Shown in pieces: positions 1-12,485 of a stretch of 64,000 bases of DNA. How positions within the stretch are numbered: position 1 is the stretch's first letter; the number at the start of each line of letters is the position of its first letter. The notes under the pieces are model-generated. The model was not told the origin of the DNA. It did no database searches and saw only the letters and a program-made list of their open reading frames with translations. A program made the translations under genes and the position numbers. Origin of the DNA: Nymphaea colorata (taxonomy: Eukaryota; Streptophyta; Magnoliopsida; Nymphaeales; Nymphaeaceae); the NCBI RefSeq assembly GCF_008831285.2, contig NC_045146.1, positions 16,051,149-16,115,148 on the forward strand. Reading direction: 5' to 3'.

Positions 1-191
1 TATCTTTTTGTGTAATGACCGCCTTTGCAACTTTCTCAGTTCGAGAAGATTTCAATTTTATTCAAATAGCCCAATTCTCTTAATCCTTTTGGGAAAGGAA
101 TTCGGCCCAAAACCGATTTTAACGACGTTGGTTGATCTCGCTGTCTGGTATTTATTAGTAATTAAATTGACAATATGACAAATATTTGCAG

Positions 192-2347
192 GTACTGTGC
201 CGTGCATTGGGAGGAAAAACTGGTAGAGCGGCCGGTGGTTGGGATATTGGAGTTACGAGCGTGAAGATATTACCTTCTGCATCGCTCCCTGCACATGGCA
301 TTCCTTCTTCCATCTCTGTGATTGAGTGCCACCGGGATGAGGTTAGTAAGGCGACGCAATATCTGTTTGCACGATGACCTAGTGACTGAATAACCAGATG
401 ATTTGGAACAATTCTCCCATCTTGTATCGATGCAGCTGACGACAGAAACTTAGCCGATGCTTACTTTTTCACATGCTGCCATTGGTTCGTTTTGATCCAA
501 AATAAGTTTCATCTGACTGTTTAGGTGGTGCCTATATGGCAGTAAGAGAACTGCAGAACCTAATAGAGTCTCTAGTAGAGGCTGAACGAGGAAATTTGCG
601 AGAGGGAGGTCAGTTATCATTTCTGAAACTTTTACAATGGGTGATTTTCGAAAATGATCTTACATAGTTATCTTTTTCTTCCCCCTAAAGTTGATGGGGC
701 CCACTTTGTTTCTCTCTTGACAATAAGAGCTCTGCCAACATGGGGAACTTCCAGCTGAAGCTGGTAAAAGAGGTCCAATACTTGAAGTGCATCAATTGAC
801 ATCAGTCTCTGTTTTCTTTATTGACTTACCAAAAAATGAAGGAGGAAAGAGATGTCTATTCTCTTTGACTGGTTATTTTGGGCACAACATACACACACAC
901 GCAGGCACACTTTCGACGAAGATTTTACAGAATGAGAATGTAGTAGTCGTGCCATTCTGTTAGACTGAGGCATGTTGCCTTCTGCAGGACGCTGGCCTCA
1001 CGCTCTGGTAGCTCTGGCTCCTCTTCATACTCATCCATTCTGATATGGTGAGTGCTTCAGTTAGTACGTGTAGTTTGTGAACTTCCGAAATGTCGAGATC
1101 TAGGAAGCAGGAACTTCTCCTCCTGCTTCCATGAACACATGAAAGAACCACGCTTGTTAAGGCCTTTTCTTATAAAATAGGCTTTCCCGAGTGAAATTGT
1201 TTCCACATGAAAGGAAGTGCCACTCCTCGTTCCCAAGAAAACCATGTAGTCGACGCACCCACTATGTGACAGTGGCCTGCTTTCTCATCTAAGAAGACAA
1301 AAATGATGAACAACTAAGAGATCTACAACAAATGCAGATTGAGTCCTAACGTGAGTCTCATGCCAATACATGAAAAGGAGTACCGATCATGAACATTAGA
1401 GATCTATTCGAATTTTAGCTAATTGTTTGTGTCTGGTCTCTCCTCCATACAAACTTGATCTCCATCCTTTTACCTAGAAATGATAAGCTGGCGGTGGTGA
1501 AAGATCTCCACTATGGGATCATTTACACCTGCAGATTTTATGGAGAAAGCCACATATGCTCCTCATGGCTATGAATTTCTTAGCATCATCCCGTAGTATA
1601 GTTTGAAGAACTAGGCAGCTAATCTAACCATATAACGTTATGAACCAATTTAGCCACATCTCACTCTCCCTCTCTCTCTCTCATATTGATTGATGTGCAG
1701 ATATTGGAGTTACCTCCAGCTGCGGAGGTGCTGGCATGGTCAGACAAGACGAAGGTGGAGATGTTCAAGCTTGGTGACCACATCTTGGGCATTCAGGGCC
1801 ACCCAGAGTACAATAAGGACATCCTCTTGCACCTTATTGATCGACTTCTCCACCGCAACCTAATAGACGTACGCTTCCTTCTTTAGCTATAAGTTAGAAC
1901 TGAAAGATAAATGTTTTCATCGTCTTACTATCACGATATATGCGGCTTCCAAATGGCCAATAGTTCATGCCAAACTTGTCACTGTCGGTTTTGGAAGTGA
2001 ATTATGTTGCAAATGATACAGAAGAAGATCTTGGATAGATGTAAGTTGGTTCAATTTGATTGGTTTGATTTAAGAAACAAATTCAGAATCATTCCAACAA
2101 CTAAAAGTAGCTTGAAAAGTGAAAAGTTTCTCAGCTTATCTTGTTTCGGCTAGGAACTGACTTATGCGGATTATATGATACAGGCAGATTTTGATAGCAC
2201 TAGTTCGTATGTAGCTAAAATTCTGATAGAGACTGGATGTTGCAGGTGTCTCATGCTGACAAGGTTAAGGAAAAGTTGGACAAGGATGAGCCGCATCGCG
2301 AGGCATGGAAGAGGCTGTGCCGGAGCTTTCTTAAAGGTGGTTTATAA
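192..2347 (+). CDS. Gamma-glutamyl peptidase-like class-I glutamine amidotransferase, 3' part (partial gene)
   Basis: Three exons are visible: 192-341, 1701-1868 and 2246-2347 (stop TAA). All three are in phase 0 and have AG/GT borders. They encode the C-terminal 139 residues. The first exon contains GGKTGRA and ends in ECHRDE. The second reads ILELPP and then GIQGHPEYNKDI, whose HPE supplies the His and Glu of the class-I amidotransferase triad. The third ends in WKRLCRSFLKGGL. This order matches plant gamma-glutamyl peptidases (GGP1/3/5 of Arabidopsis), cytosolic enzymes that remove gamma-glutamyl groups from glutathione conjugates in glucosinolate and camalexin synthesis. The family's nucleophile elbow (GxCFGHQ, catalytic Cys) should sit just upstream of residue V at position 192, so it is in an exon beyond the left edge. 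Positions 1-191 are intron. The family assignment is firm; the precise substrate is inferred and unknown. Confidence 0.88.
342..1700 (+). other. Long intron of the gamma-glutamyl-peptidase-like gene
   Basis: This 1.36-kb intron starts GTTAGT and ends in a CT-rich tract followed by TGTGCAG. It contains a short CA-rich run near 889-905 and CT repeats at about 1667-1682. The reading frames inside it show no recognisable protein. No coding or RNA gene is seen. Confidence 0.7.
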
Positions 2348-5241
2348 ATCAATAGTAGCCTTATAAATATGCTTGTATGGTTGCTCAGAAAATTATGTAT
2401 GTTTTCTTTTTTACTTTGGAATAAGGAGGTGAGGCACATATACACTGTCAAATGAGAAAAATATTAAAGTTTTTCTCTACTTTCAGCCTCACCATTTTTC
2501 CTTCTTCTAGTCAGTCAAAAGCCTTCACTTGGGAGTTGTTGGACATTGATTGAGATAGTTGAAATTTGAATACTAATTTGGGAATCTAATTCCAGAATGG
2601 CATTATTGCTCTCTGCTTTTTTATATATATATATTCCATAGAAGGCTAGAATTGCGAGTTGTGAAGCATAAACAAGTTTACATTTCAAATTGTTGAAGGA
2701 CAAAAGGAGGACAGGGGATTACGGATGTGACCAGATTTTGATCAAAATTGGCACAGCTAGAAAATCCAAAACTCCAAACCATACCTGAACTTTTTTACAT
2801 CAAATCGAAGATTCATAAGGCCCATTAAGTTCAGTGCATAGGTTTTCATATGAAATGCTGGCATGCAACAAATTGGATTCAAATGAAACTGCTTTCCCAA
2901 GCCATTCCATTGGGAATCCAATTCATCTAAATCTTCAACCCTCCGGAAAGAACGTGGTTATCAGCCATTTATGTGCCGCCTCAAATATGAATTTTGTCTC
3001 CGTCACTGGTATCACCGGCTTTGCACATTCAGGCAGTGATGATGCCAAACATGGACGGCTTTGGCTCACATCCCAGATCAGACCAGCTGTGCTTCTCTCT
3101 TTATCTAAATTTGGATTTTTGCTGCATTTGTTCTTGATTCAATTTTCAGACTTCAATTTAGATGCAACACTTCATACAACACCAGGATTCAGTAACTGAC
3201 CAGAATGTAATTTCACCGTCAATCCCTGGTAATCGTGTTGGATTCAGGACATTGGTCAAGTGTATCATCCAATTAGTATCAGTGCCTATAGCCATTCCCG
3301 GGGAAGTTCCTCCTCTAATTTGATTTCTAATTTCCACCTCCTCCCGGCAGGTTTGCATTGAAAATACGCCATGCTTGAGCTTAGCTCGTCTCAGTACCGC
3401 GGTCCGCAACTTGCGCCCTCATTGTTAGCTCATACTACCTGGGCGGAGCGCATGAGCCGGCTCATATTGATTTGCGAAATTAAATATGGGAGTTTTTGAA
3501 TGGTAAAACTCTTAGTATCTTCAACTTATAGTCACAGAAAACATGTTTTTTTTTTAAAAAAAAACACGATAAATTAAATGGCCATTTAAAACCTTTAAAA
3601 AAAACGTTCTTTTGAAAAAAAAAACTTTAAAAACGACAACGCATTTTTTCACTTTTTTTCATTTTTTCAGTTTTTTTAATGCCAAACAGTTTTTTTTTTC
3701 ATTTTTTATTTATTACAAATTTACTTATTTTTTTATGTTTGTATTATTAGTTTCTCATTTATTTTATTTTTCTTTCATTTTTAGTTTTTTAAAAATTTTA
3801 AAAATTTACCATATTTTTTTCATTTTTTCAAGTTCGCCGTATTATACCTTAGAAAAACTTTGCCATTTAAAACTCCAAGAAGTTATTTGTGTGTATAGTT
3901 TAACTTAAAATACTTCCCTGCTAGGTCGATGGAATCCTTGTTGGTGATAGGTACATGGGCAGGAGTGCATGAAACATAAAGAGATCAACTGATAATTAAT
4001 CTGTAATATAACAAATGGGATCATATTGAAAATTCATGCTCTTATGCCCTTGGTTGGATCTTCCTTGTGTAGAACTTTAGGAAGTGGTTGATGGCTTGGT
4101 AGAACAGTTTGAAGGTTCCTTAATCAAACACCAACAAGCGTTTAGACTGCTTGCCTCACAATTTATAGCAAAAGGTCCCGAGGGGGTTGGTGCAACAGTC
4201 CAAACAGCAAGCGGCGAGTTCTCATTTCAAATTTCTAGAGCATCAACTATTTGTACTGTAACAAGGTGCTATATTGACATGCAAATTGAAGTATGATCGG
4301 AATGACACTTTACGATATCAAAAGCGGACCATATACCTTAAGGGAAGAAAAAGATGGATTGAAGCTTCAGCTCTGTTTTAAATAGTAAGATGAAATACTT
4401 TTTCTGCTCTTTCAAAAAAAACAAAGTAAAGAAAAAGGATGTGATTAGTTTGCTCAAATGGATAGAGAAACCACCCGTTGAGAAACATATTTCTTAGCAA
4501 ATTTACAAAATTGGCTCTTTGATTTTCGTAAAAGACACAAATAAAAGCCCCTTTACAAGGACAAAGAAAGGACAAAGAAGGAGAAAATGAAAAGTCATTT
4601 TATCCTTAGCTCACTTGTGAGGGGTAGCCCCTACGAGGACAAAACAGGAAAATGAAAAGTTATTTTCCCATTTTATCCTCATCGAGGGCACAAGAAAATC
4701 TTGGCTCTGTCATTGTGATGGGTGAAATATGCAAGAAACCCATCACCACTTCAAACAGTGGAACTAAGAACACTTTGGTTCTAGAACAGCTGAGTTAGGC
4801 CTTTAAGGGAAGGGAATGAGACTAAAATTTATATTCTGGACACTTACCTCTTTGATTGCTTTACTTTCCACTGTTTGCCAAAACAAGGTTAATACTTGGG
4901 GTGCATTTGTTTGTAGAAGCAAAGTGTTTGTGGTATGAATTTCAGAGCACTCTGTATCCCCTTGTCTGTTTTATTAATGAATAATTGCAAGTTCTGAAAG
5001 TATAAATATCGATCCACATGTTTTGATTTTCACGCCTTGAGGAGGGGAGGTAAAACAAGATGAGATGTGGCGTCACGGATAAGATGTCGCAAACATCATC
5101 TGGGTGTTTGTATCGCGGAGAACACCTTTTTAGATCCCCATTTTTCGACTTTGGATCATGATCCGGATTCATCACGTGCATTACAAAATTCAGATCTACC
5201 CAATGTTTGTGGCCGATCCGTTCTGAGGTCGATGCGGGAGA
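2348..5241. other. Intergenic region between the GGP-like gene and MAGO
   Basis: No supported gene. The first few hundred bases are probably 3' UTR of the upstream gene. Positions 3540-3870 are extremely A/T-biased, with repeated runs of 7-10 T or A, and make spurious F/K/L-rich frames. At about 4545-4690 two copies of a GAAAATGAAAAGT[C/T]ATTTT block lie in direct repeat. Short frames at 2834-3199 and 4084-4296 have no family signature and were not accepted. Confidence 0.6.
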
Positions 5242-5248
5242 TATAAAT
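5242..5248 (+). promoter_or_regulatory. Candidate TATA box of the MAGO gene
   Basis: TATAAAT lies about 100 bp upstream of the MAGO start codon at 5349, in a GC-richer stretch. If transcription starts about 30 bp downstream, the 5' UTR would be around 70-75 nt and purine-rich (GAGGGAGGA runs). The motif is visible; its use as a promoter is inferred. Confidence 0.5.
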
Positions 5249-5348
5249 GGTACCGGGGGAGGCGCGAAAACAGGGAGGGAGGACGAGGCGAGCACGGAGG
5301 GATTCGAGAGGGAGGGAGGAGCGCGAGTGAGAAGGAGACATAGGCGAG

Positions 5349-8300
5349 ATGGCCGGCGCGGCGGCGGTTGGTGGGCCGTCGGCGGATGACGGCGGTGAGT
5401 TCTACCTCCGGTACTACGTGGGGCACAAGGGGAAGTTCGGTCACGAGTTCCTGGAGTTCGAGTTCCGGCCTGACGGCAAGCTCCGCTACGCCAACAACTC
5501 CAACTATAAGAACGACACGATGATCCGGAAGGAGGTGTTCGTTACCCCCGCCGTCCTCCGCGAGTGTCGCCGTATCATTGCCGAGAGCGAGGTTTGTTTC
5601 CTCCCTATAAACCTAATCCCTTTTCTTCATCTGTTTCTTGTTGTTGTCTGCTAAAAGGAAATGAAATTAGGGTTTGGGTTCTTTATTGCTGTTGACCTTT
5701 TGATGTAGTTCAATAGTCGGAGTGAAGGGAGAAGGGTTTTGTGTCTTTATTTGATGGATTTCATTGCCAGTAGTGTGTGGACCCCATTTCTTGCAACTTA
5801 TTGCTATATGTGGAGTTCAGTTTCGACGATGCTGATGCTATCTTGAATATATATATATATTTTTTTTATGTGGTTTGGCTTGTTTATTGTCGTAGAGTGT
5901 TTATTTGGTCCTGGAGTTTCTGACCTCGTTTACTTGAGTTCAAGGTTTCTGTTGCTTTGGGAGCGACAAAAAGGAGAGAGCTGAAGTTAGAGTTACTTTT
6001 CTCTTTATAGTTCTTCGTCCTCTTTTCATTTATCTCTTTATATTTCTCCATCTTCTTTTCATTTTTATCTTTCTCGTTTCAATTGCCGTGTAGAGTTTAT
6101 GCTTGTGTATTCTCCTTCAGTTGTCATTTGTTGGCTCCTTCTAGCTTTAGTGGACGTCTTCTTTGTTGGATTCTTTATGGCTTCTTTTCATCATCTATGG
6201 CTAGATAATGAGGGAGGATGACAACAATTGGCCAGAGCCTGATCGAGTCGGTCGGCAAGAGCTTGAGATTGTGATGGGAAATGAACATATCTCCTTTACG
6301 ACGTCCAAGATTGGGTCACTCGTTGATGTCCAGAGCAGCAAGGATCCTGAGGGCCTTCGCATTTTCTACTATCTCGTACAGGTTAGTTCTTGTATGCTGT
6401 TCTTGTTAAAATTTTTTGTTGATTGTAGATGGTAACGTTTTGTGTCTCTGACTTCTTGCGGTCGACAGGCTATCTGCAAAAAAAATCTGTGGCAAAATAT
6501 TTGCTTATGTTTTGATGATTTATACTGTAGCACATTGTTTCCTTCGTTATAGGATGTTAAGTTTTTTTGGTTCAGGGGTATTATTTTTTCTCTAGAAGCA
6601 AGGTAAGGCATTTTGTTGCAACTACACTGGTGTGATAGTTCTGTATTGGCCATTTCGATTGGTGTGCTAGTTCTGCATTTTTCTATTAGAAAATAGAAGA
6701 TGATAAGGAAAAAAAAAGGAAAAATAGTACATTTGACCCTCTCTAAAAACCTTAGGCTGAGCAGTACAAATGAAGGAAAAATATGTAAACGGACAAAATG
6801 AAAGATTATATGTTACTACATGTTGTAAGTTGTAACATATATAAATACATATGCAGTCACATAAAGATTGTCAAAGCAACACAGAATTTGTGTGTGTGTG
6901 TGTGTTTGTGTGCGTGTAGACACACTATGTTGTCAAAAGCATTAGGTGCAGCCAAGGTAGTTAGATGAGCCTTGAGCTGGGAAGGATAAATGCATTAAGC
7001 ACCCTTTCCCCTCCTTCCAACCCCACCCTTTTCTCTTCCAAAAAAGGAAAAACAATAAAATGCAATTCTAAACGTTAAAATTAATAGCCAAACTGAAATA
7101 TTTCATAATGAAATACCATAAATGTGAATGTACAACCAGAAAACTAATTAAATTGAATGATAACCCAAAGACATTATACATTTCATAAGATGATAATAAA
7201 CATATCCTAAAAATTATGAAAGATCAAATTTATTGAAGTCGAACAACTAATTTTTGTCATTTTATAGCACAAAAGAAAAGCTTACAACTAAATATCAATG
7301 TTTTCCAGCATTATAGGGCATGCAAAATCTTACCATTTCCTAAATACTAACTTCTAAATCTTTAGTCCTAATCTCATGTTAACCTTTTTTTTCATAAAAC
7401 TGTCTTCTATTATAATTCTGAATCTCTGATAAACAAGAAATGTATTAAGAAGGCAATGCACATTTATGCAAATCAGAGATGAAAACCTAACATGTAAATA
7501 TTCAAAGAGCACTAGTATATGAATAATAACTGTAATTATAACTATAAACGTGAAGAAAGCCAGAAACGCATGCATATACACATTTACTTTGAATGCACCA
7601 TCGCATGAAAAACAGAAGAAGAAGAAGAAAATTTTCTTAAAAAGAAAAAGTTAATTAGGAAAAGAAGAACATAAATTTAGGTTGTCAGTGAAAAAACTTA
7701 GGCTATTGACCTCATTGGCATCCTAGACTATGTTCTAGATGTTCTCAAGTGGCAGGTTTCCTGTGACAGCTAGCCTAGATGACAACGAAGCGTGGGGTGG
7801 CATAACGCCTAGAAATGGTTAGCTTGGGCCACCAGCCAAGCTGGAGATTCTTTGGCGACATGATTCCGAGTTCCGACCACAATGGAATAGCAGTAGTTAT
7901 TATTTTTTGAATTTTATTATCTGCAAGCATGGTTACCACCATTGTTCTTGGCAAGGTTCATATCAGGTTCTCTTTTATGTTGTTTCCTTGAGAAAATATC
8001 ATGAGTTCTAAATTTTGAAAAATAGAAGCAATGGTCCATGCTGAACTCTAAATTTATAAAATCATAGGTTTTAGTATTTTATTATAAGACTAAGAAGAAA
8101 AAAATTGTGTTAAGTTTTTGTAAGTACCAAAAACACTAGAAAAGAGTTTTTATACTCGCAGGATATTAAAACGATACATTTATTCCCTCAAAGATTTGCT
8201 AAAAATGCTTTGTTATTATTGTGATCAATGTCGTAAAAAGTGTATCGTAGCTGTATCGTTCTGGCTTTAAGATATGCCGTATCGTAAAATATCGTAACAT

Positions 8301-11300
8301 ATCGTAACCGTGTCGTTTTTTTTTTTTAAATAAGAAAAAGTAGGAAAAATTTTGATAAATTCATAAAAAAAATCAGTGAAAATCAAGAATAATATGTTCT
8401 TCATAAAAAAACATGTTTTACAAAATGATGACAGACTTATTATTCCTATAAAGTTACGGTTCATCATTCGTAAACATCAAAAATTGATAACAATATCAAT
8501 CTAGAAAGCACAACAAGTCAAAAATTACATAACGTATATTATAGTTTCATAACCATAGATTCATAAGTCATAAGGTCCATAAGCCTATGAGATACCACAT
8601 CAAAAAGCAAGTTTGAAATGTTATATATTACATCACAAGATGATAATGAAATTGTAAAAATGTTCAATGTCAATACATATAAAATGAAAGCACTGTCGAC
8701 TCTCATTCATAATCTTCATCTCCATCTTCTTCTTCTTCTTCATCTTCATAATTTAAAAAAACTCCTTTTCTCCCAATGGGAATAAGCCACCCACGCACAA
8801 ATCCATGGTTTAATCGATGATTTCATGGTGAAAATCGATGATTTCATTGTGGAAATCGATGATTTTCCTCCAAGGCGGCACAATCTGTATGTTAGAAATG
8901 AAGAAGGGGCGGGTTTTTATGAAGAAAACTCGAAAAAGGGGGGTTTGGGTCCCTTTTTTTTAAATCAGCTTGTATCGTACAATACGGGGCGTATTGCACC
9001 ATATCGTACGATACAGGGGCATGTATTGTATGTATCGTACGATACATGTACGATACACTCCTATTTACAATACGGGGGGTGTATCGTATCGTATTTCCTA
9101 AACGATACAATACGGCCCCCTGTCGTACCGTACAACACTGATTGCAATAATGTAATAGAGCATTTTTTACTATATTTGGCAATGTCAATATATTTGTTGT
9201 ACCAACTAACAAGAACGTAGGGATATTTTAAAAATATTTAGATTTTGGAGACAGTGGTGATTATGACTGCTGGGAAATTGCGCTTTTTGTTATAAGCATT
9301 TGACAGTCATGTTTTTGAACTGTATACTTCTTGGCAGGTAGGAATTTCTAAGCCTTTGTGAAGTGATTCTTTCTTTGCTAAATGACATGGTTCATTTGGT
9401 GATCTTGTTCTTTCAATTGGCATGATAGGTTATTTATGTTATGTTAATCATGATCACAGTCATCAGTGGATCTATGAATGAATGTTGAATGTTAAGCAAT
9501 TAGAGCAATACAGGAAACTTGGTGTGGTGAATGTTCTATGAGTGTGCCTTTTGTGGGGTGTGTGTAAAATGTTTCCTAGATTGGTGCTACCTACACTGGA
9601 TAGCTTTGTTAGGCCAGGTCAATAAAAGTTTGTCTTAGCCTCATGTTGTTGTTTTTTACTTCATTGATCAAAACCCAATTAAGTGTTCCTATTGTATGTC
9701 AGTTATTCTTTCCATCTATCATCTATATGGTAAAAAAGGAAAAAGGTTGTATGTAATTTGATATTGGAAAGAGCGCCTATTGGATGGAATTAACATTTTT
9801 TAAAGTTTTCTTCGATCTCATGGTTTTTATAAATATCTGTGTTCATTTAGGCTGAAGTAGACTTGTCGATTCTCATTCTCATTATTGATTAGGTCTTGAA
9901 GGATGGCCCCTGCTGAATTATCTTCAGAATTTAGATGCTAACTAGCCATCTTAATATTAAGTTTAAAATGAAACTTTTTCCAGGTTTTCTTCATTTTCTT
10001 GATTTTATAAGTATTCTTGTGTTCGCTTAGGTTGAAGCTCAACTTGTGACTTCTGCTGTCGATTTAGACACTAAAGGATAACCCTTGATGAACTGTCATC
10101 AAGCTTTAATTGCTAAGTAACCATTTTCAGATTTAGTCCTTTGATTTATTGTTCTAGGCCATTATTCTGGTTGGTTCTTCAAGGCTATTGTTTTCTGAAT
10201 GGAAGGAATTTCACCTGCTTGGATGTAGAAGGTAATAGTTGGAAAGGGTCAAATTCCGATCAATTGGTTGAGGAAGTGCTCATATTTTCTTTGTAAGGGA
10301 TGTCAACCATGAGTGATTCCCTAATGGGACAAGAAACTGTAATTGGGGGCCGAGGGTGAAGGTTTTTTTATTCTGAGTGCCTTGGAGAAGTGGTTTTAGT
10401 TGTCATTGCATTTCTTATGTTTGGGTGGTGGTGGTTGAGCAGCTCATTATGCTTGAAATACGATTCTTAGTCTATTGTGCTAACCTTTAGTCTCTTACCA
10501 GGGAAATTTCAGACATGCAAAGGAAACCCTAAAATTGTAGTAGAGAATCAGGCATTGTTTCATCTCTTATCACTGTTACTGTTGTTTTGTCTGTAACTAG
10601 TTTTATGTGGATACAAAAGCTGTTACGAAATACTCTTCTCCCTGTATTCCTTTTTCTTCGTGTGGCATCAGTTATCGTTGCTGTTCATGGATTGGATGTC
10701 TTATTGTCTATGTCACACAGACTCTTCAGAAAAGGGGCTGCCTCCGTGTCAGCACGTCGCTGGTGCTGGTGCAGCTCCGACACGCACCTCAACCATGTCT
10801 TTTTTTATGTGTTCAAAATATTTTCCATTTTTTTTTGCCTTCTCCCTGTCACTTTCTTTCTTTATGTATAATAATAAAAGTAAAAAGAAAGGACAGATTA
10901 AGCTAAGAAACTAGCTAAAATTATATATATTATGAATACATACATTTATATATATATATATACACTCGCCGCACCCTCTTACCCAAATTTTTGGGGATAC
11001 ATTGTACTGTCACCCGCACCCACACCCACACCCTGCAGTCATGTGACATAGCTTATTGCTCATTCATTTAAGCATAGTGTCTTCGCCTTCATGTTATTTT
11101 ATCATATGACATCATGGATACATTCCATTTGAAAGTTGAACGACTTTTACCATGAGAGCTGTTGGTACCATGAAGGTGTCATAGGTTACAGTTGGAGAGG
11201 CAGATTACTTGAGCCACAGAAGTATGAAAAAACGACTTGTCATAAATAGGTCAGTTCTCATTGGGAGTTTAAAAGAGGAATATGTGGGAGATTTGACTGC

Positions 11301-12485
11301 TAGCTACATTTTGGCATAGAGCAGATATGGTGAGAAATGGAAAGTAATGGTGGAAGCCCAGAAGTTAGTGAATTTGAGTACGTGAGGACATTGTAAAGGG
11401 TACAAGAAATGAATTGTTTCAGCAAAACTCACATACTTAGAAGTACCCCTTTCGGACAGGGTATTTTAGATAACAAGTAAAGGTTTTCGTTTTAGACATC
11501 GTCGGCTTTTGATTGCACTTCTATTTCCTCTCCTTGTTACCATTCTAGATTAATGCTGTCATCATCGTATAATATCGGCCTGTATGTTTTGATAGCAAGT
11601 TTTTTCCTAATTATGTTAAGTTTTAAAATATTTCAAAAGGGAATGGGTATGTAGGCGAAAACCAGTGAGGCACCAGTGACGACACTGATAATACCAGTCC
11701 AGATAGCAAAGCAGGAAAACTATGAAGCCAAAGAAATCGTGCCAGTTAAATATTTGGGATATAAGCAGGTGAAATTTGTGCAAATGTCAAAATTTTGATA
11801 TGCTGCTAGTCTGCTACTTGCCATTGCTTGGAAAGGTCATAATCTTATAGATGCATTAGATTTTCCATCTAGTAAGCTACTTGTGCTGCATTTCTATTTA
11901 GCATTGATTTTCAAACTGATGAAGTTTTGACTTTTGAGGCACCGAGATTGACATCTCTCTTTCACTGGTTAGATATCTCAGAAAGTAGAGCTCTATTTTT
12001 TGCTCAACCATCGTACGTGCTTCAGACACAAGTTAGAGGAATCCTACTTACCCTAGAAGGTTAAATTGCAGGATAAATGAGAAATTTTGAGGAAATGCCA
12101 AGGACAAATTGCAGTTAAATATGAAAACCATTTAGTTTAATGTGCAAACAATATGTTGGTCTTCCTAAATGTTGGTCAACCTTATGGTTATATTCGCAAA
12201 TTACAGTGGTAAATCTGCTATCCGCTGTAGAAATTACGTAGGTTTCATGCTTGCGATTGGGAAAGAGCAGTGGTTTTGAAATCAGTTCTTTGCATTATTT
12301 GTCTTTCCCTCAGATATTTGACTTGTTTTCGGCTCCCTTATCTACGGGTGCATGTCGTCTCCTTCTTACAGTTGCTGTGCCCTGCGTGTAGGTTGTGCTT
12401 ACTCATTCTTCTTCTGACTGTGCAGGATTTGAAGTGTTTTGTGTTCTCCCTCATTGGCTTGCATTTCAAGATCAAGCCCATCTAG
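5349..12485 (+). CDS. MAGO: MAGO NASHI homolog, exon junction complex core subunit
   Basis: Three exons, 5349-5591, 6205-6381 and 12426-12485 (stop TAG), join in phase 0 to give 159 aa. MAGO binds Y14 and, with eIF4AIII, forms the exon junction complex that marks spliced mRNA for export, localisation, translation and nonsense-mediated decay; it shuttles between nucleus and cytoplasm. Family hallmarks seen are [20 protein letters not shown] near residue 18, [10 protein letters not shown] in exon 2, [25 protein letters not shown] and the C-terminal [19 protein letters not shown]. The start codon has a good plant context (GAGATGGCC) and gives a roughly ten-residue Ala/Gly-rich extension before the conserved core, usual in plants. 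No residue of the core appears lost, so this looks like a functional gene. About 85% of the transcribed length is intron 2. Confidence 0.97.
8200..9169. mobile_element. Non-autonomous DNA-transposon-like element with TATCGTACGATA-type clusters
   Basis: The ends are inverted copies of one another. Reading inward, the left end is AAAAATGCT then TTATTGTGATCAATGTCGTA (8216-8235). The right end, read on the minus strand, is AAAAATGCT then TTATTGCAATCAGTGTTGTA (9150-9131), with 4 mismatches in 20. Just inside each end are dense, degenerate copies of TATCGTA/GTATCG: about 8241-8318 on the left and 8968-9130 on the right, the latter often palindromic (TATCGTACGATA). The middle is AT-rich with no transposase frame. 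A target-site duplication was not convincingly found, so the superfamily is open. Confidence 0.6.
10708..11051. mobile_element. Short hAT-like non-autonomous element with 8-bp target duplication
   Basis: The 344-bp unit starts CTATGTCACA and ends TGTGACATAG, a perfect 10-bp terminal inverted repeat. It is flanked by CTTATTGT (10700-10707) and CTTATTGC (11052-11059), an 8-bp direct repeat with one mismatch. An 8-bp target duplication is typical of hAT elements. The left interior carries GTGTCAGCACGTCGCTGGTGC-like degenerate repeats and the right interior CACCCGCACCCACACCCAC. A TA-rich centre separates them. There is no transposase, so it would have to be moved in trans. Confidence 0.65.

Larger units (their letters stand above)
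6382..12425 (+). other. MAGO intron 2, 6.0 kb, carrying transposon-like insertions
   Basis: The intron begins GTTAGT and ends TGTGCAG. Nothing in it extends the MAGO frame. It holds a (TG)n microsatellite near 6890-6910, an element of about 1 kb bounded by imperfect inverted repeats (8200-9169), a short hAT-like element (10708-11051) and a TA-rich run near 10925-10965. Short open frames around 8825-9220 and 10587-10914 lie inside or across these insertions and are not genes. Confidence 0.75.

Noticed and set aside
3612-3908. 98-aa frame rich in F, L and K
   Set aside because: It is the translation of homopolymer T/A runs, not a membrane protein.
4084-4296. 70-aa frame with fairly normal amino-acid composition
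   Set aside because: No family similarity recognised, no adjoining exons in frame, and no promoter or leader features.
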